DNA from: Straminergon stramineum
Lineage: Eukaryota > Streptophyta > Bryopsida > Hypnales > Calliergonaceae
Direction: 5' to 3'
Length of the DNA stretch: 64,000 nucleotides
Assembly (NCBI GenBank): GCA_963920665.1
Contig: OY987268.1
Location: forward strand, 22,880,501-22,944,500
Part shown: positions 36,851-49,364 of the stretch, piece by piece
Layout: each line of letters opens with the position of its first letter
Numbering within the stretch: the first letter of the stretch is position 1
Translations under genes and position numbers: made by a program
Notes under the pieces: model-generated
What the model saw: only the letters and a program-made list of their open reading frames with translations
Told to the model about the DNA's origin: nothing
Databases searched by the model: none

Positions 36851-39300
36851 GCAAGAAATGAATCCCTAAGCGCCCACATTATGTTCACCAAAATCCAGAC
36901 CCTTCTCAACTTATTCTAATCAAATTGTCATCCAAAACAAGATCCTCATAAATTGACCATACTGATTGGTAGTGGAGACATGCCCAGAGTTATGGGGGAA
37001 AGGACAAATTATTTCACCATACCGTTGAAAAGATTGTAATAGTCAAACATGGCAACCTTTCATTTTGGGTAGGCCACATTTGGGGTGTTGGGGCGCTCAT
37101 GGGTTAACAAAGCAAAATCAGCCAACTAGGTTGGACTCGCACTCAGCTATAGTGGGTCTGAACCAATTTGAAATTCCAAATTAAATAGGTAGCCCGAATG
37201 ACACACCAATTGCTACCAAATAAGATCACATAAAGGAAAATTTGAATGGACATTTACTACACCACACTTGGCCTCTTACTACCTGACAATCCTAACCCAA
37301 TAAGTCAATCAGACTATTAACCTCAAAACTAAATGTAATTATGACCTATTTGCTTCCTAACTAACAGATTATGAGCCAAATCAGCAACATCTACCAAAAA
37401 TTTGTGGAATTGTCTAATTTGGAATTGCTTACCCTATCTACAATGTTGAATCTTACTATTGGATATAGATATTGTAAAGAAGCACAATGTATTTCCATCC
37501 CTTTAAGAATTTCACCTTCCTCTATTATCAAGAGCCATTGACTATTAAAAGAATGGGGTTTTTTTCAAGAAAAATTGTCACAAAATTGCCATTTGGGGGT
37601 AAGTTGACCAAAATTGAAAATTATAATCCTTTTTAAAAATTTTCATTTATTCAAAAGTGTAGTGGATAATTATGGCAATGAGTAGAAAAATTCCAAATCA
37701 TTTGATTGAATGGATTGAAAAATTACAACATTTGAAATTTTAAAAAATATTTTTTTCATCACTACTCAACAAGGACAATATACTTCAAACTGTAATGGTG
37801 GAATTTTTTTGTTCTACACTAATAGAATCTCTTCACCTTTAGGTAGTAAGTCCTCTTAGGTACACTCATAAAAATTTTGTAAGCAAATTTTCATTTTAAT
37901 CTACTCCAAATCACCTTATAGTACAAAGAGGCCTAGAAATCCAACAATGTATACTTGGCAATTTTTGAGAATTTTTGTCACCCTTATTTTTTATTTTTGG
38001 AAAAATTCAAATCGTCAAAAATATATAGTTTATCATCCTCTACAAATAGGAAATTGTTTCTTGCCAAAAGAAAATGTCTTCATCATATATGCTAATTTAT
38101 CCATCGACACTTTATACCACAAATTGTAGAAAAAAATAAGAATGTAGAAAGACAACCTACACAATTTATGGCTAACTTTCACAAAAGCATTCAACAAAAG
38201 GGAAAAAAATCTTGATTCTACACCCTTGGACCATATTAGTTGTTGTGGCATCGTTGTAGGTCCAACATGTTGTATAATAATTACAACAATTACAATTGGA
38301 AGTTGACTTGACAATGGGAAAATGGACTATAATCTACCAAGGCCATAATCTCCTTAGATATTTGATGTTGGCATTATTTTATTCTTACATTTGAATTTGA
38401 CGTTCTTTTCATAAAAGAGTTGATTGATGTATGCTAAATTTTGCCAACATTACACATTGCTATAGATGTTTATTTGTGAATTTGTTTTGAATGCACATTG
38501 GATGCGTCTCAATTTAACATGTTGATTTTTCAATGTATGTTGTAATTATATAGTTCTTGAGTGTGTGCCAATATACTCATGTTCAATTTCAACTTTAAGA
38601 AGCCTTTTTCCAACTTTTCACCTCTCAACCACCATCTAAAGTCTTCCTTTGTGTCTCTCTTTTCAATTTGGTCCTTTCTCTCTACTTCCACTAAGATTCC
38701 CATGAAGACTATCCAAGCCCTCTACTAGACTCTCTAAGACCCCAAAGACCCTGGAATCCCCAAAGCCCCCCACTGAAGAAATTTTGTATCATTTGTGCTA
38801 CCAATATATTGGCTTCAAAAGTACCTACCCAAATTCTAAATTAGTTGTTTAAAACCAATTGGTCTTTTAGGGTTTAATTGATTAGTTTGCATTGATAAGT
38901 CATTGGAGAAAATTTTGGTGAAAATCAAGTTACGTCAAAATTATTTCTTTTGGATTTTCTATAAATATTTGAAGTAAAAGATAACAACTATCTATTAGTG
39001 TCCCTAAACATGTATTCAAACCGTTTGTTCAAAAGTCGGAGTCTCTCATTGTCTCAAAAGGTGAGTGGGCATGACTTCATTGGAACTACTGTAATGTGCC
39101 TTGTGCTATTGCCAAAGTCAAAATAAAAGTACAATTAATTTTCTCATTTTTTAATTCATAAAAACTTCAAAATTCTATAACTTTTACACCATAGGTCCAA
39201 ATGGCAAGAAGCAAAGCCTTTGCACCCCTCCTAGCAGACAACTTTCCAACGCTACCAAGAAAGTGACCAACAAACAAACCAAATCCTCATTTAATGGAGA
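36851..39300. other. AT-rich spacer before RNASEH2B
   Basis: No gene recognised. Short open frames on both strands look random. Confidence 0.3.
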
Positions 39301-39563
39301 TGAGGTATGGATTGCATCGTGAAGAGGTTGCTTTTGGGTGAAGAAGGACTCCGGAATGGGAATGGGTACAGGGTCGGGAACGGGGTGTTCTCCCGAAGTT
39401 CCCATACCCTTCCAGTTTCCCTCCATTCGCCCACTCTCGACCCACCTCGCGCGCAGTCTTCTCTTCCACCACCTTCAAGGCTTCAATCTCTCATTGTAAA
39501 CATCTGCTTGCAAAATTCTCGTCCTCCTCTCGAGCACCATCACAGCAAAGCTCCATCATCTCC
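39301..39563 (+). promoter_or_regulatory. Promoter/5' UTR region of RNASEH2B
   Basis: A rise in GC with pyrimidine-rich tracts (CTTCTCTTCCACCACC) runs directly up to the ATG at 39564. A 132-codon open frame from ATG 39307 crosses this region in another frame; it is low-complexity Pro/Ser-rich and not the conserved protein. No definite core promoter element was assigned. Confidence 0.45.
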
Positions 39564-42500
39564 ATGGCTGGCGTTTCAACTACCTCCGAAGCCCGCGTGC
39601 TCATCACTCAATGTACATTATCACATTTGCAACCCAAAGCCTTCAATTTTTATTCTGGGTCACTCTTGTTCGCTACCAGCTACTCTTTCTTGTTCGATTT
39701 GGTAGAATTCTTGTCCCCTGAATGATTCGTTTTGATGGTTTCCTCTTTTTATTGTATGTGTGAGCTTTGTCTTATGGGCAATGGGATGCTGTAATTTGCG
39801 CAGGTGATTACAAGGGCGACGATGTTGGTGACTGTGGATTGGAAAGGCATTTCTTGCATTTGCGTAATCCAGTTTCAGGTACGAGTGCTTCGAAAGGAAT
39901 CTGGGTGTTGGCTTTACTTTTTATTAAGCTGTGGGTGTGACTGCTACTTGCGATGGTTGCGTTGGCGACGGACCTCTTTTATGTCTCCAAAATGCAGGTG
40001 GGAATTGTAACATTGTGACGATCGAGAGTGGTGAATGTGAAAGCGATTATGAAGAAATTTGGGGGGAGCAGGAGTAATCTAGAATCCTTTTTGAATACCG
40101 CATTATTACCTTGGTATGGAGTTTAGGGTGACTAATAAAAAAAGTGTGATAATTAGAGCACCATTTCTTCGGGTTTTTTTGAGAGAAAAGAAGATGGGGT
40201 TTAGAGAGGTCTGGGTGTAATCACATTGATTGCAATGGGGAGGGAATGCTGTTGAGGAATCATACAGGTACCCTAGTTACGAAGTTTTTAAATGAACGAT
40301 TCTTGTTGCCGCATAATACATTCTCTGTCTTATTTGAACATTCTTTTGCTCATTCATTCATTGCGCCTTTTAGGGAATGAAAGAGCGAAATAATGTTCAA
40401 ATAATGACTTGAGTGGAAGAATGTCATTCATTTCATGACTTCATGTAGCTTTATAGTTCAGTCTATTTTGAACCTCCTGATATTAGAGGATACTTCTTGC
40501 GTCACTTCAAGGATTTTGGTATATGTAGGAGTGTAATTTTTGGGAGGGTTAAGATCGGAAGGATACCAAAACCATTTTGGTAGCAGTGGTGAGTGTAAGA
40601 GACGGGATCAGGTAACGGTTTTGGTATCCTCTACCTTGATTCGAAGTTTTCTCATGCATGGGTTAAGAAATAGACTGAATCACAGCAATGGAGCTGATCT
40701 TGGTGTCTGGTGTGGCATGGAGTATGCAGGCTTAGCAGTCTGCTACGTGGTGGCACCCGATGGAAGGTTACAAGAGCTTAATTGGTCCAAACAGCGACAC
40801 ACTACTTGGTTTATTGACAATTCCGTTTGTGCAGGTGGGCTCTAGTTTAGTTTTTCTGGGACACGTGACCGCAATTACTGATTATTATTTTGATGTAACT
40901 TGTAATTCGTATCCTGACTTGCCCTGATGTATCATGCATAAGAAATTCATTTGAGAATGACTGGTCTGTGGGATTTTTGGTGATCTCGTTTTCACAGATG
41001 GCAGTTTATACTTGGCAACACCAATAGATCCTCTATTTGTTATTCTCCCCATTCTGGAACAACTGCGCATGAAGGTAAAACCTCATAGTTTCTTCTTAAA
41101 GTAGTCGTGGTTCAGCATTTGATGGGGGAATTGCCAAGCAAGACCTTTTGGACAATGAATCGTGAGTGCCATGGTCCTTACTAAGTTGGAGTTTGGGCAT
41201 TGCAGAAAGGAGATGATCTGGGGAAGTTTAGGTCGCTTGATGACATAGTCTCAGTTGATGGATACCCAGGCTATGTATGTCTACTTCCCTATCTCCAGAG
41301 GTCTCTTGACATCATCTGTGAATCTAGAGGTGGGTATTTCAATCTGTTCATCGTAATTGGAGGATTTACTTGTCATACTTAATCATTAATACTTGTAACG
41401 TCTAGAGACAAACATTTATTTGTGTTTCTCTAAGCCTTTGATGAACATGTTACGTAAAGTATCATGTCGATTCACAACATTGTAATAAAAGTAATTTAGC
41501 TCAACGGCTCCAACTCTAGTTCTGGTTCTGATTTGTCAGTTATGCTGAGGTTTCAGCAATGAATTTTATCTGAACTGACTTGTACTTCAAATGTATTGCA
41601 GAAGTAGGGCAGGTCAAGTACTACAGGCTGGACGACTTAAAAGTAGTATCTTGGCTCCTTTGCAAGGTATTTGCCTCGTCACTGAAGCAAATGTACTCTT
41701 GAATTGAATATCAAGTTGAGTTTGAAGTACTTCATGTAATATCTACTCGATAATTGGTTGAGAGTCTGGAGTCTGGAGATGGTTATTGGACATAATCCTT
41801 CCTCCAAATTAAACCAGGACCATCAGATCGTGGAGATCTACGGCTCTTCAATCCTGTGCTATGAAAGCCTTTAGACACTGATCATTTGAGGTGGAATGCC
41901 TACCCTGGTTGCTATTGACAACTCTGCGATATCTGTTTGTTAGTATCTTTGCAAATATCTTCCTTGGAACGTCGCAAGTTTCTGCCACCTCGAGGGTTTG
42001 GTTGCTAAGATATGCAAGCAATTTCAGTAATGAACCATGTGACTTATTACAGACTTGAAACAGGTGACCAGATTGTCTGAAGCCTTGCAATCTTCATCAG
42101 GTTTATTTCAGGGACTACATACAAACGACCTAAGTAAGCACGCGGTTTCTTTAACTTGAAGCCTCATTCCTGTGGAGACCCTCATTCTTGTCTGATCGAA
42201 GATTCTATGCCATTATTGTGTTCTAGTGTGCCCTCACAGTTCTGCATTCCCAGGACTTGCGAATGAAATTCCATGTGGATGAAGGTCTAATTCTAGAATT
42301 ACGGGTGTGCAGATGTTTATGTAGTCAAAATGTTAGGAGAGTATCTGAAGATGGATCCCTGGATTACAACAATCTGCAAACACATGGGGTATGTAGCTTT
42401 CTGCTCGATTGTGCCAAACTGGAACAGGAACCTGCAGTCTCGTTTTAGCTGGATTTCAATAAAAATTTGATTGTTTCAGGGAATTTTGACATCATGTAGA

Positions 42501-43081
42501 GAATATTCTCCATGAATTATGAGGAGGTCTCTTATGGACTTAATGATCTTACGAAGTCTTCCCTATGTATCACGAGGAGATCTCCCTATGATCAAGGTGA
42601 CCATAGGGAACCTTCCTGTGAACCGTGGGAAAATTTCTCTTATGGTGTTTAAAAGTTTCTGAAATAGTCTAATTTTACTGAAACTCCGTTTTCTTCTGCG
42701 ATCTGCTATAAGAAGCTTGTTCCAAATTCTAATTGAAATATTTGCACTGTGATGCAGAGTGGATATGGATGTCCTGAAAGCAGCACGTGTAGCTTTGCCA
42801 CCCAGCATGCCTCCTCCTTCAAGAACACAAGAAAGCAAGGTGTGTGCACATACTATATAGAGATTGTCATTGTTTTGGTTATGTCCTAAATTCGGAATTT
42901 GCATTTATTTCTGAACCTGTGGAGTGAATAGATTACGGTTCAAGCATTTCATCTTGCGGTGAATGTTCGTTTGCAGGGAAACAAACAGAACGGTCCTGCT
43001 GTCAAAAAAGCAGCGTTTTCCAAGAACAGTAAACAATCAGGAGGTCAAAAGATCACTAGTTTCTTCTCAAAGCCTCGCTGA
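39564..43081 (+). CDS. RNASEH2B: Ribonuclease H2 subunit B
   Basis: Ten exons join without a phase break: 39564-39612, 39804-39878, 40739-40834, 40998-41074, 41206-41329, 41602-41666, 42064-42133, 42325-42388, 42758-42839 and 42977-43081, giving 268 aa. RNase H2B is a scaffold of the trimeric nuclear enzyme that removes ribonucleotides and RNA-DNA hybrids. It pairs with subunit C through an N-terminal triple-barrel fold. Diagnostic blocks are VLITQ near the start, LHLRNPVS, LQELNW, TTWFIDNSVCADGSLYLATP, IDPLFVILPIL (83-93), KYYRLDD, and GEYLKMDPWITTICKHMG. The C-terminus GQKITSFF (257-264) matches the human MKSIDTFF PCNA-binding motif, with a non-Gln first position as in human. Exon 8 was chosen over a longer open frame because only it preserves both phase and the conserved helix. 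Complete and apparently functional. Confidence 0.93.
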
Positions 43082-44214
43082 AATTTGAAAGATGGAAATT
43101 AATTGAGCTCGATCTTTGTCAAGGCCGTTTGTAATATGCGTTTGTGAATGGTTCTCGTATCTTCATTATTAGACTTCTCAAAGCGATATATCTGGTGATG
43201 GCATGATGTTCTTGCAAATCATCAAATTGTGCGAGGGCAGAAGGCAACAATTGACGTAAAGATCTGACCTGCCAGCGTGCTCAGAAGTCCCCCTCCTGCT
43301 CCAATTTTCACTTGCAGTGGAGTCGACGCTGAGTATAGGTACATTCTCCTTCGAAAAGTACACATAGTTTTTCTGGAGCTCCCTTTGTTGCGACCCATAA
43401 CCTCAGCTGAACTTTTCTGGTAGAATATTTCAGATCTTTTCACTTACCTGCAATGCCGATTAGAACTTTCAGTGATACAAATTTGCACCATTAAAAAATT
43501 GGATGAATGAGTGATTTGTTTATTGGGGTGGGATATGTTGTTAACCCCAAAGAAAATATGTAGAATGTACGGAAAAGCCTGTTCAACTGGAAAGGTGAGG
43601 AATACGAAAGTACTCATAGACGTGCTTGGGTTCTCATTTCCACTATGCCTCAGAATGAGTGCTCTCAATGGTGGTAGTACTTCATGGTGGACAGTCTAAT
43701 TCTTGTATTTTTCAAACTTTTCAGCATACAAACACTTCATATTTTGAAATTGCATTATCGAATCTTTCCAATATACTTTTCAGTTATTGATGTGATGAGT
43801 TTTTGAGCTTGGAGTCCAAGCTTGGGCTCGTATCTGTATGTGGACCTACGGGGCGTACACTTCCAAAATTTTCACCTCGGGAGATACATGGAATGAACCC
43901 TCTATTTTGTGGTCGGTTGTTTAAAATTTGGGGTTTCTCACTCCAAGCACGAATTCCAAGATCATTTTTCAAGTTTTAAATATGAAGTTCTTGCATCCTT
44001 TATGTAAATGAATTAATTACCTTTTTGTTTGCAAGAATACAAAAGAGAATCTTCTATTGTTGGTGAATATGTGACTTTGAAGTATAAAGTCTATCTTCTA
44101 ATAGGAGTATGTATATTACTTTTTATATCACTCACCTTCATGAGTTGATTCTAAGACGAGAAAGATTCTCAATGCACATCAATTCATTATTTGAGAATGA
44201 ATCACAATTACTTT
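43082..44214. other. RNASEH2B 3' flank
   Basis: 3' UTR followed by moderate-GC spacer that becomes AT-rich after 43990. Short open frames on both strands have no recognisable content. Confidence 0.35.
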
Positions 44215-44336
44215 TGTCTTTGTCTTTGAATATAGTATTATCCTTTGAATAAACTTATTGAACATTTGTTACTCATGTCTTTGTCTTTGAATATAGTATT
44301 ACCTTTTGAACAAACTTATTGAACATTTGTTACTCA
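44215..44336 (+). repeat. 61-bp near-perfect tandem duplication
   Basis: The unit starting TGTCTTTGTCTTTGAATATA begins at 44215 and again at 44276. Both copies end GAACATTTGTTACTCA. Only a few substitutions separate them, so the duplication is recent. Confidence 0.88.
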
Positions 44337-44604
44337 ATTAGTCTTTTGCATTGTTTGCAACTTTGAAAGTGTTGCAATTGGACATGTTAGTTTATTTGGT
44401 GAGGAATTAGCCTCTCTACTTGATGGAACCCCTTGAAGTGTGTTCAACATGCTTGTGTCAAAAAAAAAGTGTTGCAATCTCTATTGTAATTGATGATGTT
44501 GGAAATATTGTTGAAGAGGTTGATCTCTGTTTTTCTATTGTTGGGAAAGATTCCACTTAGGTGGTTTGTTTTATACCCTATTTTAAACCTTCAACTCTAC
44601 AATA

Positions 44605-45250
44605 TAAAAAAACTACACCTAAATGTGGCCAAATAAGCAATTGAGCTTTATGCCTATTCAAAATTGCCTAATTTTTGCAAGGCAAAAGAGTATTCTAGAT
44701 TCCATTCGAATACACTTTTTAGACTCCATTTAAATGAATTATGAATTTTCTAAATTTTGCTAAAATAGATAGATTCAAAACATTAGGGGAGAAATGAATC
44801 CATTGAAAGGCTTTGAGATTTCTTATTAATTTTTGTACTAATTGAGGAGAGTATGATTTTGTCCACATCATCATCAATTACTATCATTGTGGTGGCCATT
44901 TGGCATGTGGAAATTTGTCGGAGACATGTATTAGCCATCCTCCATCACTAAGTCAAAAAATCTTAGAGATGGATTGGGTAGCAAAGATGAGATTGTGGAG
45001 ATGGGTTGGGTAATCATGACAAATATTTGAGCCTGTCATGCACATCTTGGCCCAATGAGTGAATTGAAAAGGCTCTTTCCCACCCAAAATTTTGTTCTAT
45101 GAAGCAGCCCCTTCTTGGGTTCAATTCTCCTCTAATGGTGATCCTAATCTATGATGAATAATGGTAGTAAATTTTAGGCAAGAATAAGTAGGGTCAATTT
45201 TAAAAAGGGATCAAAATTAGATGTAGTTACCTCAAGTGAAAACTAGTAGA
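44605..45250 (+). repeat. Dispersed repeat family R3, copy 3 (with internal insert)
   Basis: Contains AAGCAATTGAGC, CAAAAGAGTATTCTAGATT, AATAATGGTAGTAAATTTTA and GGGTCAATTTTAAAAAGG in the same order as copy 2, but with about 300 extra bases (about 44790-45140) in the middle. Confidence 0.5.
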
Positions 45251-45465
45251 TTTTATATAGGCTTAATTTAGTTGATATGTCATTCATTAGGAGAAAGAGA
45301 GAGTAAAGGTAACCACATGGTATCAAATAACATTCTTGAATGAAAAGACAAGGGGTCCTTCTGCAATATCATTGTAACAAGCTAGAATAAATTTGTGTCA
45401 GAATAGTGGCCCACAATACATAGGTAGGCTTGCATTTAAAATGTTATATAATGAAAAGAATTTTG

Positions 45466-47563
45466 CACTACAACAAAACCAATGTTTTTGGACTATGAAA
45501 ATATGAGTGAAGATGACTAGCAATTGCTTGCAGTCATATTCTTAGAGGCAAACACCTTGGAAAAAAATATGACTACAAATATGGTTGCCAATCATTTTTT
45601 AGCCTTGTACTTTGTAGGTGTATTGTATAAGCTTGTTGGAAATGCCAAAGTACTTCATAAGGAACATGTTTAGGGAATACCCAATTGTATTTTCTAGTTA
45701 CATTTTTTTTTAATTCATATTCTTCAATCATATTTTTTTGGTAGTCACATTTTTCTTATCAAGCAACCCAAGAAAAATATGGGCACTCCAAAAAAATATA
45801 GACAAGTCATTGTTTAGGATTTTGAAACCTAAACCACCTCTTATTTAGGATTTTGAAACCTAGATACTACTTTTTTAGGGTTTTGAAACACTAGCTGCCA
45901 CTTCTTTCGACTCTACTTCCTTGTCTTTTGTTGCCTCCTAGTTCTTATTTCTTGTTGCTTCTTTTTGTTTGTTTGTTGTTACCTCTTATCTTTTGCTTCT
46001 TGTTGTTTTTTGTTGCTTTTTAATTCTTGTTTTTTCTTGTCTATTAATTTTTGCTTCTTGTTTCTTTTATTGCATCTCAGCTCTTATTTCTTGTTGCTTT
46101 TTAGTTCTTGCTTCTTGTTCCTTTTTTTGCATCTTATCTTTTGTTTCTTATTGCTTGTCATTGCTTCTTTGTTGTTTCTTCTTCTTGTTTCTTGTTGTTT
46201 CTTATTCCATCTTAACTCTTATTTGTTGCTACTTCTTAGCACTTGCTACCTTTTCGCTCTCATTTCCTCCATTACCATTGTTTTTCTTTTTATCCTAAAC
46301 TTATGTTACATATTTTGTGTTGCCATAAACCTTTGAAGGTAGAACTTTATTCCTCATTCACTAAAAATTAACCTCCCATTTCTTTGATTGTATATGCAGG
46401 CACTAAAAGCTGAAACAAAGTCTTTGGAGGCTACTTGCAACCCAATATGCCCATCTTCACATTACTATATGGAATCCAAGACCTATAGGTCTATGTAAAT
46501 ATGCATTCATAGAGTGATCATTGTGATGTTGTATTGTGTTATTAACTAATAAATGTCATCGAAAAGAGTCATATTCCTTCTTGTATTCTCCCTCTCCAAT
46601 ATGATTGTTTGTTGTGCATCTCTAAAATCATATGTATTTGTTTTTAACTATATAAAGTCTTTTATTCAACTACTAAATCATGTTAATGCATGACTGCAAT
46701 GCACCATTGCCATTTGAAATGTATAACAAATGTGATCATAGTTTATGACTAAAGCTACTTTGGACCTCAGTCATCCCAATCACAAATTGTCTATATAAAT
46801 CTAAAAATGTGACAATCATCTAGAATATCACTTGCTTGAGTCATATTTGAAAATATATATTGGTCAAAATATAACTAGCTATAGTCACATAATTCTTATA
46901 GTCATGCCAAAATGTGACTTTGGGCTCCAAAAATGTGATTGCATTTAGTCATAAAATTATCAATGACATCCATGTGAATTTCCACATCATCCAAAAATAT
47001 GATTTACAAGAGTCTTATAATGACATCATCCAAAAAAATAATTTACAAGAGTCTTATATGACTTCATCCAAAAATATGACTTACGAGATTCATATTCCAC
47101 ATCAATAGAAAATATGACTCATAAGAGTCATTTTTCACATCAGTAGAAAATACAACTCAAAAGAATCATATTCCAAATGAGCAAAAAAAATTTGATTGCA
47201 CAAAGTCTTAAGCCACATTAGCCAAAATATGAATCACCGTAGTCATATTCCATGTCAGCTAAAAGTATGACTACACGAAATTCCATGCCTTATGGATTTT
47301 TTTTTCTTTGTCCAAGCAAGTGAAGAGAAAGTCAAGCCTCCAAGAATAGTTAGTATGTACACCAAGTTGGCAAAATATGGCTAATTATATCCCCCAAATA
47401 TGTATTTATAAATATGACTCATGTGAAGCAACTAGTCAATAATGATTGAACTTAGTCATATTACACGTCATCTATAGTGATTCCTTGGTGAGTCATATTT
47501 TGAGATTTTGTAGCTCACTACAATAATATATTGTAGTCATAAAACATCCATTTTGTTGTAGTG
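45466..47563 (+). mobile_element. CACTA (En/Spm-type) transposon, non-autonomous
   Basis: Terminal inverted repeats CACTACAACAAAACCAATG and its outward partner CATTTTGTTGTAGTG carry the exact CACTACAACAAAA signature of plant CACTA elements. A 3-bp target duplication, TTG, flanks both ends (45463-45465 and 47564-47566). Subterminal regions repeat AAATATGACT-type motifs, often as palindromes with AGTCATATT, like the transposase-binding repeats of this superfamily. No transposase frame remains in the 2,098 bp. A pyrimidine-rich degenerate stretch (about 45900-46270) and a low-repeat segment (about 46390-46500) occupy the centre. Confidence 0.93.
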
Positions 47564-47953
47564 TTGATTAATGGAAGCAAAGGGGCGTTTGTCTTGAAGT
47601 TGAAGATTTTTATGGACATGCTTGTAATCAAAGCGTTTCCCAAAATAAATGTTATAGTTTGTACTTTTTTTCTCCAACAATTAAATTCTTAAAAATTTAC
47701 ATATGCAAGAAAATTGTAGATTTTTTTTTAATAATTAATAAAAATTGTACAACCATAATTGTGAGCCCTTAAATTGTCACCTTGGTTTCAATTTTCTTTT
47801 GTTTTGATTTAAACCTTGAAAACATTCTTTCAACATATAAAACCCAAGAAAAGAATGTTTAGAGGGAAAATGATATGCACATACTAAAAACCTTAGGACC
47901 CAAAAGACCTTATTTAGAAACCTGAAGGTAGAAATAGTACTAAAACAAACAAC

Positions 47954-48184
47954 GATGCTAGTATGTGAGCATGAAAATGCGAGAATGTAAGCCTTGAGTA
48001 TATGTATAAGTAGATATCCTACAACCATTGAACGTGTTTATAATATAAACACCTAGAATACATGTATCTATAATACACTTAAACTATAATCATGGAAGGT
48101 TTCTATAATGTAGACACCTATAATATAGGTGTATAGTCTTCTAGGTTCATGGGCTCATGTGTTTAGGCTCACATAATAGCAACC
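47954..48184 (+). mobile_element. MITE-like element with GCTATTATGTGAGC ends, copy 3
   Basis: Left end GATGCTAGTATGTGAGCAT; right end GGCTCACATAATAGCAACC. The interior includes the palindrome ACACCTATAATATAGGTGT (about 48116-48134). Closely parallel to copy 1 in both order and orientation. Confidence 0.68.
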
Positions 48185-49360
48185 TTTCTAAAACAAAGCC
48201 AAAATCTAGGAGATAGAATACAAATTTCCAACCAATTAGCAATTATATGGACAGAAAATCCCCTGCATGCAAATGGTTGGCTAAGAAATAATAGAAATAC
48301 AATCCCAAGTGACAATAGATTATCTCTAAAACTAGCATACCTTGAATAGGTAGTAGGTTAGGAAGTCTAGCAAATTTAATGGTCATTTTGAGAAAATGAG
48401 TAAATTATACCTAAACAAAATTCTCACCTTAGCCAAAAGAAGAAAATTCATGAACAAAGGCTAGAAGGAGGTATCTTCAACTGAAAAGCATTCCAAGAGC
48501 TCAATAGTGCAATCAGAACTCTAGGATTCCCCACCAATCAAAAGATGTTGTACAACTTACTAAAAGCAAAGTACCTACTAACGTATATCCTTTTTTTAAA
48601 GTGCAATGTAATGAATTGAGCTTGCATATAAAGTTTGGAGGCAACATATAAAGTTTTAGGATTTCTTGGATTGTATAGGCTAGTCTACTTGGAAGGCAAC
48701 CATTACAACCAACTATGATAAAATCCTAAAAAATATCTAAAGCCATAATAAAATCCCCACCAAAATAAGATAGAAGTTTTGAGTACTTCCACATAGCCAC
48801 AACAACTAGCTAATGATTAGCGACAATGATTGCATAGTAGTTGCATGTACAATTTAGAGATATCACATGGATTCAATTGTGATCATCATAACATACCTTT
48901 CCATCTCTACTATCATTAGTATATCTACTAGTCAACATCATATTCTCTTTTCAATTTTATATCCAAAATCATTTTTACACACTTTAGACTTTAAAGTCCA
49001 TTGTGCATGTCACTCTTTTTATAGTAATAACCTATGCACTTTTATTCTTGCATACATTATCCATTTCTTCAATCCTTCTCATGCATCCACTCAAAAACTC
49101 CCAACGACACTTTTTACAATCATTGTCCTAAGTATCTATGGCAAGTTAACAACACACTTCTACACCAATTTGTAATCCTGATATCCATATTTCAATCCAT
49201 TTCAAGGCACATACTATCTCTTACAACAATATTAATTTCTCACCAAACACTAAACTCCTACACTAACCATGCCATTAAAAAACCTACACAATTCATAATC
49301 ACACCACACTACCATTCTTCTTCACTTCAATGGAAAAAGATGATCCCAAACATCAAATCC
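48185..49360. other. Spacer with a G-poor half
   Basis: No gene. From about 48860 to 49360 the plus strand is strongly depleted in G, like 35930-36850. Open frames there (48867-49175, 49034-49381) are composition artefacts. Confidence 0.4.
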
Positions 49361-49364
49361 TTGA

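Noticed and set aside
39307..39705. 132-codon ATG frame upstream of and overlapping RNASEH2B exon 1
   Set aside because: Low-complexity Pro/Ser-rich, in a different frame from the conserved protein, and covers the 5' UTR.
42257..42448. Longer open frame as RNASEH2B exon 8
   Set aside because: Using it breaks the reading phase with exons 7 and 9 and loses the conserved EYLKMDPW helix, whereas 42325-42388 fits both.
45110..45135. B-box-like GGGTTCAATTCTCC
   Set aside because: No A box or cloverleaf arms upstream.
45965..46336. Long hydrophobic open frames
   Set aside because: Produced by a degenerate pyrimidine-rich stretch (CTTCTTGTTG-type) inside the CACTA element; no real membrane protein pattern.
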